From an uncultured Flavobacterium sp. (GTDB lineage Bacteria; Bacteroidota; Bacteroidia; Flavobacteriales; Flavobacteriaceae), in contig CALTVC010000009.1 in the NCBI GenBank assembly GCA_943912855.1, positions 105,567-169,566 on the forward strand: a stretch of DNA of 64,000 bases. The letters run 5' to 3'. The position numbers were made by a program, and so were the translations under genes. Positions 45,507 through 53,864 of this stretch are shown here, piece by piece; position 1 is the stretch's first letter; every line of letters starts with the position of its first letter. The notes beneath the pieces were generated by a model, which saw nothing but the letters and a program-made list of their open reading frames with translations, was not told the DNA's origin and did no database searches.

Positions 45507-46403
45507 ATGTTTGATCGTCAAAATCGCCTTTCAGGGAAGTATAAGTACCTGCTTGGATTTATAGTACTTTCATTTATTTCTATAATCTGCCTGGCTTTCG
45601 GTAGTGCCGGTACTGATGATTTTGACATTTCCAGACGAGAAGTTTTGCTCCGTAGGATAGGTCATGAAATCCTACTACAATCTGGTGACAGTACATCAAG
45701 AGTGTTGCCTGTAAAAAAGATTTCTGATAACGAGTATGTAATCAGTTTTGAAAATGAATTTACTTTCCAGCCCGATTTACTGGTAAATACTACCCGGCAT
45801 TTATTAGCCAATGATCCACTTTCGGGTGATTATGTAGTTAACGTCTTAAACTGTGGACATACCAGTGTAGCTTATGGATATGCCGTGTCAGAAAATCGTA
45901 AGGATGACATTATAGCCTGTACAGGGAGGGAACAACCCAAATCATGTTATACAATCAATATTAAGTTTAAGCCTGTAGCTATGAACGCTGCCAGGAACGG
46001 GTACCTTTTAGGCATTCTGCCATTTTTAGCATTAGGAGGTTTTATGGTTTTTAGGTTGAACAGGCCAAAGCGAATTTTGCCCGAAAGCCAGCCTCTACCT
46101 ACCGATGTTTTAACCATAGGTACTGCCTTGTTTAATCCCATTGAAAAACAACTGGTGATAGGTGAAAAAGTAACTGAGCTTACGGGAACGGAAACACGTC
46201 TATTACACATTTTTGCGTTGTCGCCCAATGAAACCATTGAGCGGAGCAGACTTCAAAAAGAGATATGGGAAGATGAAGGTGTAATTGTAGGACGCAGCCT
46301 GGATATGTTTATTTCTAAACTCAGGAAAAAATTAGAAGGCGAACCCAATGCAAACATTGTTGTTGTGCGTGGCAAAGGATATAAGCTTGAAGTCATCTCA
46401 TAG
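45507..46403 (+). CDS. Membrane-anchored winged-helix transcriptional regulator (298 aa)
   Basis: A single-protein membrane regulator with C-terminal DNA-binding domain. From the ATG at 45507: first transmembrane helix about 13-32, a periplasmic domain 33-163 with three cysteines (116, 138, 147), second helix about 164-183, and an OmpR-type winged helix 200-298 (GTETRLLHIFALSP, GRSLDMFISKLRKKL, VVVRGKGYKL). ToxR and CadC have the opposite order, with an N-terminal DNA-binding domain. The family is widespread in Bacteroidota, but I know of no characterised member. YceI is divergent and the only obvious candidate target. Confidence 0.8.
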   Translation: MFDRQNRLSGKYKYLLGFIVLSFISIICLAFGSAGTDDFDISRREVLLRRIGHEILLQSGDSTSRVLPVKKISDNEYVISFENEFTFQPDLLVNTTRHLLANDPLSGDYVVNVLNCGHTSVAYGYAVSENRKDDIIACTGREQPKSCYTINIKFKPVAMNAARNGYLLGILPFLALGGFMVFRLNRPKRILPESQPLPTDVLTIGTALFNPIEKQLVIGEKVTELTGTETRLLHIFALSPNETIERSRLQKEIWEDEGVIVGRSLDMFISKLRKKLEGEPNANIVVVRGKGYKLEVIS

Positions 46404-46433
46404 CACTCTATAAAGATGATGCTTATAAAAACA

Positions 46434-46461
46434 GAAAGCCCCGAATAAATCCGGGGCTTTC
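46434..46461. terminator. Bidirectional terminator between the regulator and efflux operon
   Basis: Perfect stem GAAAGCCCCG (46434-46443)/CGGGGCTTTC (46452-46461), loop 8 bases, between convergent genes. Confidence 0.88.
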
Positions 46462-46491
46462 CTAAAGTAAGTAATAAGAGTGGTGTGTGTG

Positions 46492-47928
46492 CTATTTCCA
46501 GCCGCCGCCCAGCGCGCGGTAAACATTAACCATTGCATTCATCTGTTGCATTTTGGTTTCTATCAGGTCGAATTTAGACTCAAGCGCATCGCGTTGTGTC
46601 ATCAATACTTCCATATAATCTGCACGAGCTGATTTAAACAGGTCGTTAGATATGTTTATAGACTGGGTTAGGGCATCTACTTCCTGTGATTTCAGGTTGT
46701 AGCTTTTTTCCAGGTTGCTAATTTTGTTAACTTGGTTAGACACCTCTATGTAGCCGTTAAGAATAGCTTTTTCATAGTTGTATGCTGCCTGAACCTGTTT
46801 AGCGTTAGCTGTAATGTAAGCCGCTTTAATGGCATTCCTGTTAATAAGCGGAGCAGCAAGGTCTCCCGCAATGGTATAAATAAGCGATTGCGGTTTTACA
46901 ATATAGCTTGGATCAAATGCCTGGTAACCTATACCTGCCGATATGCCAAGTGAAGGGTAAAAGCGGGCTTTAGCCACTTTAATATCCATTTTTGCAGCAG
47001 CAAGTTCAAGTTCAGCTTGTTTAATATCAGGACGGTTAGCCAACAGTTGAGATGGTATACCTGATTTCACAACATTTGGCAGGGTAGTGCTGAATGAAGA
47101 TGAACTCCTTACCACTGGCTGTGGAAAACGGCCTACAAGGAAGTTGATTTTGTTTTCAGCTTCTACAATCTTCTGTTTTATTTCGTACTGAAGACTTTGT
47201 GTATTAAGTACCTGTGCCTGAAAACGTTTAACGGCTAGCTCTGTAACACGAGCCGCTTCTTTCTGCACTTTTACAATTTCAAGAGCATTAGTCTGAATTT
47301 GTATGTTTTGGTTTACCAACTCAAGTTGGTTGTCCAGCGCAAGAAGCTCGTAGTATGAGTTGGCAATCTCGGCAACAAGGTTAGTTACCATAAAGTTTTT
47401 ACCCTCTACAGATGCCAGGTACCTGCTCACCGCCGCTTTTTTGGCGGTATGCAGTTTACCCCATACGTCAATTTCCCAGTTGGCACGAAGACCAGCCACA
47501 TAGTTTTGAAGTGGTTCAGGATTTTCTTTACCCGGAACAATATCTATGTTATGCTCCAATGCGCCCTGAGTGGTATTGCGCGACGCTTTAGTAGCATCGG
47601 CACCGGCACCCAGTCCTACAAAAGGAAGATATTCCCCTTTACGGGCACGGATTTCGCTTTTTGCTACTTCAATTTCCTGAAGCGTAATGTTCAGTTCCTG
47701 GTTATTAGTCAGGGCGGTGTTTATAAGTGCCTGCAGGTTAGGATCGGTAAAATATTCTTTCCATTTTACTGAGGCGGTACTTGTAGTGTCGGTAACCGTG
47801 GCGGTAGTATAAGAACCGGGAGTGTTTTTGTTCTCTGTTCTTTGCACTACACCCGGAACGCTACAGGCGGTAAAGGTTGCCGCAACTACTGTTGCGGCAA
47901 GGCTTTTATATATGATGTTCTTTTGCAT
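46492..47928 (-). CDS. RND efflux outer membrane lipoprotein, NodT family (478 aa)
   Basis: TolC-fold channel of the pump encoded by the three genes here. Lipobox TAC with Cys22. The N-terminal WKEYFTDPNLQALINTALTNNQELNI and the repeated coiled-coil hairpins (ELLALDNQLELVNQNIQIQ; PDIKQAELELAAAKMDIKVA) are typical of NodT/OprM proteins. It ends ALGGGWK. It is the last gene of the adaptor-pump-channel operon, 2 bp after the RND gene. Confidence 0.94.
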   Translation of the reverse strand: MQKNIIYKSLAATVVAATFTACSVPGVVQRTENKNTPGSYTTATVTDTTSTASVKWKEYFTDPNLQALINTALTNNQELNITLQEIEVAKSEIRARKGEYLPFVGLGAGADATKASRNTTQGALEHNIDIVPGKENPEPLQNYVAGLRANWEIDVWGKLHTAKKAAVSRYLASVEGKNFMVTNLVAEIANSYYELLALDNQLELVNQNIQIQTNALEIVKVQKEAARVTELAVKRFQAQVLNTQSLQYEIKQKIVEAENKINFLVGRFPQPVVRSSSSFSTTLPNVVKSGIPSQLLANRPDIKQAELELAAAKMDIKVAKARFYPSLGISAGIGYQAFDPSYIVKPQSLIYTIAGDLAAPLINRNAIKAAYITANAKQVQAAYNYEKAILNGYIEVSNQVNKISNLEKSYNLKSQEVDALTQSINISNDLFKSARADYMEVLMTQRDALESKFDLIETKMQQMNAMVNVYRALGGGWK

Positions 47929-47930
47929 GG

Positions 47931-50900
47931 TTATTCGGTTTCATCAATTTGTTTAAAATCATCGATAGCATGTGCAAGGTGTTCTGAAAGCGGACTTTCA
48001 TCTTCAAACTTTATTAGTTTCCTGCCGTCTGCAAGCTTACCGAAGATGAAGTACAATCCCGGTACTACAAGTACCCCAAACACAGTACCGAAGAACATAC
48101 CACCAAGGGCAGCAGAACCCAGCGTGCGGTTACCTATGGCACCTGCACCATGTGCTATGATAAGTGGTATAAGACCGGCAATGAACGCGAACGATGTCAT
48201 TAGGATAGGACGGAAACGTACCTTGGCACCTTCAATGGCAGCATCAAGTATCGATAAGCCTTCCTGTCGCTTCTGTACCGCGAACTCTACAATAAGTACC
48301 GCGTTTTTACCGAGCAGACCCACAAGCATGATAAGACCGATTTGTGCATAGATGTTGTTCTCTAGTCCCATCATTTTAAGAAGGAAGAACGAACCGAAGA
48401 TACCCACAGGAAGTGAGAACACTACCGCAAGTGGTATGATAAAGCTTTCATACTGTGCAGCAAGTACAAAGTATACGAAAGCAAGTACAATACCAAAGAT
48501 GTAGATAGACTCGTTACCACGGTTAGACTCGTCATAAGAAAGGCCTTCCCATGCAATGTCATAACCTTTAGGTAGTTGTTTCGCTACTTCACGCACGGCA
48601 GCAATGGCATCGGCAGTAGTGTAACCACTTGCTGGCAGACCCTGGATTGCAGCTGAGTTGTACATGTTGTAACGGGTAATTTCGTTAGGTCCCTGTCCTT
48701 TTTTAAGCGTCATGAATGCTGAGTAAGGCACCATCTCTCCCTGGTCGTTTTTCACGAAAAGGTTAAGGATGTCTGAAGGCATTCTCCTGAATTTAGGGTC
48801 AGACTGTACGAATACTTTAAAGAAACGGTTGAACTTAATGAAGCCCTGCTCGTATGTACTACCAATAAGGATGTTAAGGTTTTCCATGGCTTTACCGATA
48901 GATACACCTTTTTGCATAGCCAGGTTGTTGTCTATTACCAACTCGTACTGAGGGTAGTTTGCAGCAAAGAAGGTAAATAAGCCTGTAAGCTCTTTGCGTT
49001 TACCCAGCTCGTCCATGAACTTTTTGTTCACTTTGTCAAAATCCTGGTAATCAGTAGTGGTGTTCTTGTCAAGAAGACGCATAGAGAAACCACCTGATGA
49101 ACCGAAACCTGGTATGGCCGGTGGTTCAAAGTACTCAATTTTAGCACCAAGGTCTTTAGATTTCTCTTCAAGCTCTTCCATAATCTCGGTAACCTTGTGT
49201 TTCCTGTCACCCCATGATTTAAGGTTGATAAGACAGGTACCTGCGTTAGAACCACGACCTTCGGTCATAATTTCGTAACCTGCAAGAGATGATACTGATT
49301 CCACTCCATCTACGCTTTCGCAGATTTTTTGTAGCCTGTGCGAAACTTCGTTGGTAGTTTCAAGCGTTGAACCCGGAGGTGTCTGGATGATGGCGTAGAT
49401 TGTACCCTGGTCTTCGATAGGAATGAAACCTGAAGGAAGCGACTGGTTTACAAGATACGTACCGATACAGAAGGCTATTAGTACAAGGAATGTAAATACC
49501 CTACGGCTTACGATTCTTTTAAGGATAGCTACATAACCGCCTGTAAGCTTATCAAATCCACGGTTAAAACTGTCCAAAGCCCTTGTAAATATGGTGCTTT
49601 TCTTAGCGTGTCCGTGGTGGTTTTTAAGTAGCATGGCACACAGTACCGGAGTAAGTGTAAGCGCAATGATAGCTGAGATTACAATAGAACTTGCCATGGT
49701 TATAGAGAACTGACGGTAGAAAGTACCTACCGGACCACTCATGAATGATATAGGTACGAATACCGAAACCATTACCGCTGTAATTGCTATAATCGCGCCG
49801 CTGATTTCAGATAGTACCTGTTTTACAGCGTTGTAAGGCGATATGCCCGGGACTTCCTCAAACTTGGCGTGTACCGCCTCAACGACCACAATCGCGTCGT
49901 CTACCACAATACCAATGGCCAGTACCAGTGCAAACAGCGTTACAAGGTTTATTGATATACCAAAGAACTGTATTACGAAGAACGCACCCACAAGAGATAC
50001 CGGTACCGCAAGGATAGGGATAAGCGTAGAACGCCAGTCGCCAAGGAATACAAATACCACAAGTGCCACAAGGATAAACGCGTCGCGTAGGGTATCTATA
50101 ACTTGCTCTATAGAGGCATCAAGGAATTTAGATACGTCATAGCTAATTTTATAATCCACTCCCGGAGGGAATGATTTTTTCATTTCTTCAAGTTTCGTCT
50201 TAACCCTTTCAATAACGTCTGAAGCGTTACTACCGTAGTTCTGTTTTAGTACGATAGAAGCCGATGGGTGACCGTCAAGGTTAGAGTAAATATCGAAAAA
50301 CTCAGCGTTAAGTTCGGCACGGCCTATGTCTTTTAGTTTAATGGATTCACCATTAGCATTTGCACGTACTATAATGTTGTTGTATTGTTCAGGTGTGTTG
50401 TACTGTCCTTTGTAGGTAAGTACATATTCCAGCGACTGTGCAGCGATACCAGAACTCTGTCCTATACGACCAGGACGACCTATTATACTCTGCTCACCAA
50501 GGGCTTTCATAACCTCTTCGGTAGATACGTTGTACGCCCTCATACGCTCAGGATCCAGCCATATACGCATGGCGTAAATCCTTGAACCAAGAATCTGGCT
50601 ACGGCCTACACCTTTAATCCTGTTGATTTCCGGTAGCATGTTTACGTTAGCGTAGTTGTACAGGAACTTCTCGTCCATGTTCTTGTCTGTAGTATACAGG
50701 TTAACGTACATAAGCATACTCGGCTGGATAGGTGTAATAACCACACCTTCACGCTGTACAAGTTCAGGTAGTAGTGGCATAACCTGGTCTACCCTGGTTT
50801 TTACCCTGATTACCGCCTCGTTAGCATCGGTACCCGGTTCAAATATAATCCTGAGTGTAGCTTCACCGGCACTGGTAGCATCGGTAGCCATATACCTCAT

Positions 50901-51122
50901 GTCCTGAACACCGTTTATTGAGTTTTCAAGCGTAATAAGGGTAGACTTAACAAGTACGTCGGCACTTGCACCCGGATAGGTAATAAATATGTTTACGGTT
51001 GTAGGCGCAATTTCGGGGAACTGCGCGGTAGGCAACTGAATGATTGCTAGTACGCCCATGAATACGATCATAATAGAAATTACTATCGCAAAAACAGGCC
51101 GTTGTATGAATTTACTAAACAT
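47931..51122 (-). CDS. RND multidrug efflux transporter, AcrB/HAE1 type (1063 aa)
   Basis: Proton-driven inner membrane pump of the hydrophobe/amphiphile efflux type. It starts MFSKFIQRPVFAIVISIMIV, has the two large periplasmic loops and 12 helices, the TM4 proton-relay pair in GIVVDDAIVVVEAVHAKFEE, SGPVGTFYRQFSITMASSI, and the second-half counterparts LVGLLGKNAVLIVEFAVQKR and TLGSAALGGMFFGTVFGV. The 1063-residue length is normal. With its neighbours it should export detergents, dyes, bile-salt-like compounds or antibiotics; the exact range is not predictable. Confidence 0.96.
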   Translation of the reverse strand: MFSKFIQRPVFAIVISIMIVFMGVLAIIQLPTAQFPEIAPTTVNIFITYPGASADVLVKSTLITLENSINGVQDMRYMATDATSAGEATLRIIFEPGTDANEAVIRVKTRVDQVMPLLPELVQREGVVITPIQPSMLMYVNLYTTDKNMDEKFLYNYANVNMLPEINRIKGVGRSQILGSRIYAMRIWLDPERMRAYNVSTEEVMKALGEQSIIGRPGRIGQSSGIAAQSLEYVLTYKGQYNTPEQYNNIIVRANANGESIKLKDIGRAELNAEFFDIYSNLDGHPSASIVLKQNYGSNASDVIERVKTKLEEMKKSFPPGVDYKISYDVSKFLDASIEQVIDTLRDAFILVALVVFVFLGDWRSTLIPILAVPVSLVGAFFVIQFFGISINLVTLFALVLAIGIVVDDAIVVVEAVHAKFEEVPGISPYNAVKQVLSEISGAIIAITAVMVSVFVPISFMSGPVGTFYRQFSITMASSIVISAIIALTLTPVLCAMLLKNHHGHAKKSTIFTRALDSFNRGFDKLTGGYVAILKRIVSRRVFTFLVLIAFCIGTYLVNQSLPSGFIPIEDQGTIYAIIQTPPGSTLETTNEVSHRLQKICESVDGVESVSSLAGYEIMTEGRGSNAGTCLINLKSWGDRKHKVTEIMEELEEKSKDLGAKIEYFEPPAIPGFGSSGGFSMRLLDKNTTTDYQDFDKVNKKFMDELGKRKELTGLFTFFAANYPQYELVIDNNLAMQKGVSIGKAMENLNILIGSTYEQGFIKFNRFFKVFVQSDPKFRRMPSDILNLFVKNDQGEMVPYSAFMTLKKGQGPNEITRYNMYNSAAIQGLPASGYTTADAIAAVREVAKQLPKGYDIAWEGLSYDESNRGNESIYIFGIVLAFVYFVLAAQYESFIIPLAVVFSLPVGIFGSFFLLKMMGLENNIYAQIGLIMLVGLLGKNAVLIVEFAVQKRQEGLSILDAAIEGAKVRFRPILMTSFAFIAGLIPLIIAHGAGAIGNRTLGSAALGGMFFGTVFGVLVVPGLYFIFGKLADGRKLIKFEDESPLSEHLAHAIDDFKQIDETE

Positions 51123-51150
51123 TGTTTCTTAGTTTTTTGGTTACACGGTC

Positions 51151-52236
51151 TTATTCAGCATATAGCTCCAGGTGCGATAGTACTTTTTCCGGTTTTTCCA
51201 GGGTGTACTCTATTTTCTCGTTTTCTTTTACAAGACGAAGACCTTCAAGAAGTATTTTGTCGCCTGTTTCAAGTCCTTTGCTTATAATGAAGATGTGTGG
51301 CAACTCGGCAGCAATGGTAACTTCCCTTGATTTAACCTCGTTGTTTTTGTCTATCACATAAACATATTTCTTTTCAAGAACCTCAAACGTAGCTTTCTGA
51401 GGGATAAGCATAGCGTTTTTATATGGCTGTGTAAGCTGTACGTTACCGGTTTCACCATGCCTAAGCAGCGCTTCCGGGTTAGGATACGTAGCTCTGAAAG
51501 CAATGTTACCGGTTTCGTTATTAAAGTCGGCCTCTATGGTTTCAATTACACCCCTGTGAGCGAATTCTTTACCGTTAGCCATTTTAAGGCCAGTACTAAC
51601 TTTGTTTTTATCGTTGTACAGCGCTGTTTTATAGTCAAGGTATTCAGCTTCTGGTACGTTAAAGTATACCCACATTTTGCTGTTGTCAGACAGTTCTGTA
51701 AGCAGGTCGCCTTCTTCTACAAGACTACCAAGCCTTACGTGGAAACGGTCTATGATACCATCAAACGGTGCCCTGATTTCGGTAAACTGAAGGTGTACTT
51801 TAGTAAGGGCAAGTTCGGCTTTTGCCTTATCCCATTTGGCTTTAGCCATAGCAAGTTCGTTAGGGGCAACGACATTAGTTTCGGCTAGCCTTTTAGTGTT
51901 TTTGTATTCTATTTCAGCGTAGTTAGCTTCGGCTTCGGCTTTTTGCATTTCTGCCCTGTACAGGTTAGGCATAATCTGGAAAAGAAGTTGGCCTTGCTTT
52001 ACGTGCTGACCTTCATCTATAAAAATTTTCTCTACGTAACCGTGCTCCTGTGCACGAAGTTCTATGTGACGTATAGAGCGTATCTGACCTACATAGTCTT
52101 TAACAAGGGTAGTGTCTTTTACCAATGGGTTAGTTACAAGGAACTTAACATCTTCCTTTTTTTCTTCTTCTTTCTTCTGGCAGCTAGTGTTAAACAGCAA
52201 GGTACACACCCCTGCCAGCAATACGATTTTCCTCAT
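51151..52236 (-). CDS. RND efflux periplasmic adaptor lipoprotein, AcrA type (361 aa)
   Basis: Membrane fusion protein of the RND pump; first gene of the three-gene operon. Lipobox NTSC with Cys19. Domains: split lipoyl (ELRAQEHGYVEKIFIDEGQHVKQGQ; FTEIRAPFDGIIDRFHVRLG), a short helical hairpin, beta-barrel (SKMWVYFNVPEAEY) and a membrane-proximal end. The RND gene starts 28 bp downstream. Confidence 0.95.
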   Translation of the reverse strand: MRKIVLLAGVCTLLFNTSCQKKEEEKKEDVKFLVTNPLVKDTTLVKDYVGQIRSIRHIELRAQEHGYVEKIFIDEGQHVKQGQLLFQIMPNLYRAEMQKAEAEANYAEIEYKNTKRLAETNVVAPNELAMAKAKWDKAKAELALTKVHLQFTEIRAPFDGIIDRFHVRLGSLVEEGDLLTELSDNSKMWVYFNVPEAEYLDYKTALYNDKNKVSTGLKMANGKEFAHRGVIETIEADFNNETGNIAFRATYPNPEALLRHGETGNVQLTQPYKNAMLIPQKATFEVLEKKYVYVIDKNNEVKSREVTIAAELPHIFIISKGLETGDKILLEGLRLVKENEKIEYTLEKPEKVLSHLELYAE

Positions 52237-52391
52237 GATTACTTACTTATTAAAAAAACAACTTTCTTAAATGATTTTATATATGGTATGTGTTTACAAT
52301 ACACAATGTGATCCTTCTTAAATTTAGTCTTGCAATAAAAAGGATAGGGGAGGTGTAAAAGGAAGAACCTTTACAACCGAGGGATTTTAAA

Positions 52392-52832
52392 TCAAATCCT
52401 GTAAACGCTGAAATAGATGTACCACTTACCGGCAGGTACATACAAAAAGTGCCTACAAAGCTGTAAGCGTTTTTGTTGTGTAGCGGTATGGAACTGAGAT
52501 TGTGGCGCTATGCCGTTGTAAGCAGTAACAAGAAGTCCGCTTATGCCGGTAAGCTTTTTAAAAGAAAGAGACTTAAAAGCGTTAAGTTCGTCTTCTTCGT
52601 CTTCGGTGTCTTTTGGGTCTATTTTTTCAACAGGTTTTTCGGCGGTGGTAAGTGCAGTCTTAATATAAGAGTCTACACGTTCCTGATATTCCCTGATGCT
52701 AAAATCAGTAGAAACTGCTTGTATATTCTGAGTGTTTTGACCCATAGTTTCGGTGTGCGCGTACAGCTTGCTGTAACCGCTTCCTAGTGCTATGAAAAGC
52801 AAAACAAATATATGTATTAACAGTTTCTTCAT
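52392..52832 (-). CDS. Small exported protein of unknown function (146 aa)
   Basis: Signal peptide about 1-25 (LFIALGSGYSKLYAH). The mature part has an amphipathic helix (TDFSIREYQERVDSYIKTAL), an acidic linker (DPKDTEDEEDELNAF) and a Tyr/Trp-rich C-terminus ending KWYIYFSVYRI. I do not recognise the family. It lies 155 bp upstream of the RND operon on the same strand, so it may be cotranscribed or coregulated. A promoter-like TTG-N17-TAATTTCG (52840-52867, minus strand) lies directly before the start codon and would give an almost leaderless mRNA. Confidence 0.55.
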   Translation of the reverse strand: MKKLLIHIFVLLFIALGSGYSKLYAHTETMGQNTQNIQAVSTDFSIREYQERVDSYIKTALTTAEKPVEKIDPKDTEDEEDELNAFKSLSFKKLTGISGLLVTAYNGIAPQSQFHTATQQKRLQLCRHFLYVPAGKWYIYFSVYRI

Positions 52833-53143
52833 CGGGGTACGAAATTACATAAACCTGTATCCATCAACCAAGTTAACCGTCTTAAGATATGCTTAAGAAA
52901 CTAACGTTGGTTATTAAAGATGCATTTTGCATTTACAGTTTTAGGTTTTCAAAACCCGCACCATTTAAGGTATTAAACGGTGATTTTAATCAAATCTTAA
53001 AAAACTTTTTTGAATTTATTTCTTAAAAATTCAGTCTATAACGATTGAAGGCACGATGTTTGCTTATTATTTCGCGTGATTTACTTTTAAGAAATTATCT
53101 ATTTAAAAGACAGCTATTTTTTTATTTCAACTTTCTGACAAAG
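52833..53143. other. Gene-free stretch, possibly encoding a small RNA
   Basis: About 310 bp, AT-rich, with no convincing reading frame. It holds a repeated CTTAAG (around 52890), a near -7 box GATGTTTG at about 53058-53065 on the plus strand, and ends in a plus-strand terminator at 53144-53175 that serves no known gene. Confidence 0.4.
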
Positions 53144-53175
53144 AGCATCGGTTTTAGTTTTCCGGTGCTTTTTTT
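53144..53175 (+). terminator. Orphan plus-strand terminator
   Basis: AGCATCGG (53144-53151) pairs with CCGGTGCT (53162-53169) with one G-U pair and is followed by T7. All genes around it run on the minus strand, so the T run points to an unannotated plus-strand transcript. It may also act weakly on the minus strand. Confidence 0.7.
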
Positions 53176-53186
53176 ATTAATGTATT

Positions 53187-53747
53187 TTAGTAATATAACC
53201 TGAAATCAAGTAGTTTACAGAGGGCGTAATGTTTTTTGTGTAGTTCTTCCACTATATCTATCACGTCATCGCTGTCTTCAAACAGGCTGAAAAATGCACC
53301 ATCAAGTCCCAGGCTACTTGCTTCCCTGCTTGCTACATTATAGCCGGATACGGCTTTGGCACGTGTAATGTCCAGGAAATACTGCGCCTCTTCTGAACTC
53401 AGGTCGAGCGGTTTGGTATTGGCAAAATGTACAATTTTTCCTTTCATCTTGCCGTCAAACAATTCGGCAACTTCCTCCATGCTGTAATAGTAGTTGTTTA
53501 TACAGATGTTGTTTTGCTGTCCCGGTACTACAAGGTAAATGATTTCGTAGTTTTTAAAATTATGGTCGTCATAGAGTAACGCGTTCAGGCTTTCCTCAAA
53601 ACCTTCAATAGAGTCGCAGGTTTTGTAAATACTGCCCACACCGTGATTCCTGGCAATTTGCTGCAGGTTGTTAAATACCTCGCTGTCTGTGTCCCGTTCC
53701 ACATCCTTAACGGCTTCAAGGCAAAAGATAAATTTTTCGTCGTCCAT
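53187..53747 (-). CDS. DUF6642 family protein (186 aa)
   Basis: A soluble protein of unknown function common in Bacteroidota. The start at 53747 (MDDEKFIFCLEAVKDVE) is set by the promoter at 53770-53797, which lies downstream of an alternative in-frame start at 53813. Conserved segments: GVGSIYKTCDSIEGFEESL, LYDDHNFKNYEIIYLV, YYSMEEVAELFDGKMKGK and the C-terminal GLDGAFFSLFEDSDD. These look like a small alpha/beta fold similar to CHAT/TIR-like helper domains, but that is a guess. It is divergent from the pseudouridine synthase gene. Confidence 0.75.
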   Translation of the reverse strand: MDDEKFIFCLEAVKDVERDTDSEVFNNLQQIARNHGVGSIYKTCDSIEGFEESLNALLYDDHNFKNYEIIYLVVPGQQNNICINNYYYSMEEVAELFDGKMKGKIVHFANTKPLDLSSEEAQYFLDITRAKAVSGYNVASREASSLGLDGAFFSLFEDSDDVIDIVEELHKKHYALCKLLDFRLYY

Positions 53748-53769
53748 AGCAGTACATTCGTCTTTATAG

Positions 53770-53797
53770 CAAAGATAGCACACCCTACCGAAAACAA
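53770..53797 (-). promoter_or_regulatory. Promoter of the DUF6642 gene
   Basis: Read on the minus strand: TTG (53795-53797), 17 bp, TATCTTTG (53770-53777); both elements are exact consensus matches. Confidence 0.8.
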
Positions 53798-53840
53798 TCT
53801 TAAAATTGCCCATACATATTCAAGACAGCTTATAAACACA

Positions 53841-53848
53841 TACTTTTG
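53841..53848 (+). promoter_or_regulatory. Likely -7 element of the pseudouridine synthase gene
   Basis: TACTTTTG, exact TAnnTTTG, placing the RNA start near 53855, about 10 bases before the proposed TTG start codon at 53865. Confidence 0.55.
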
Positions 53849-53864
53849 CAGAAAAAAATATTCG

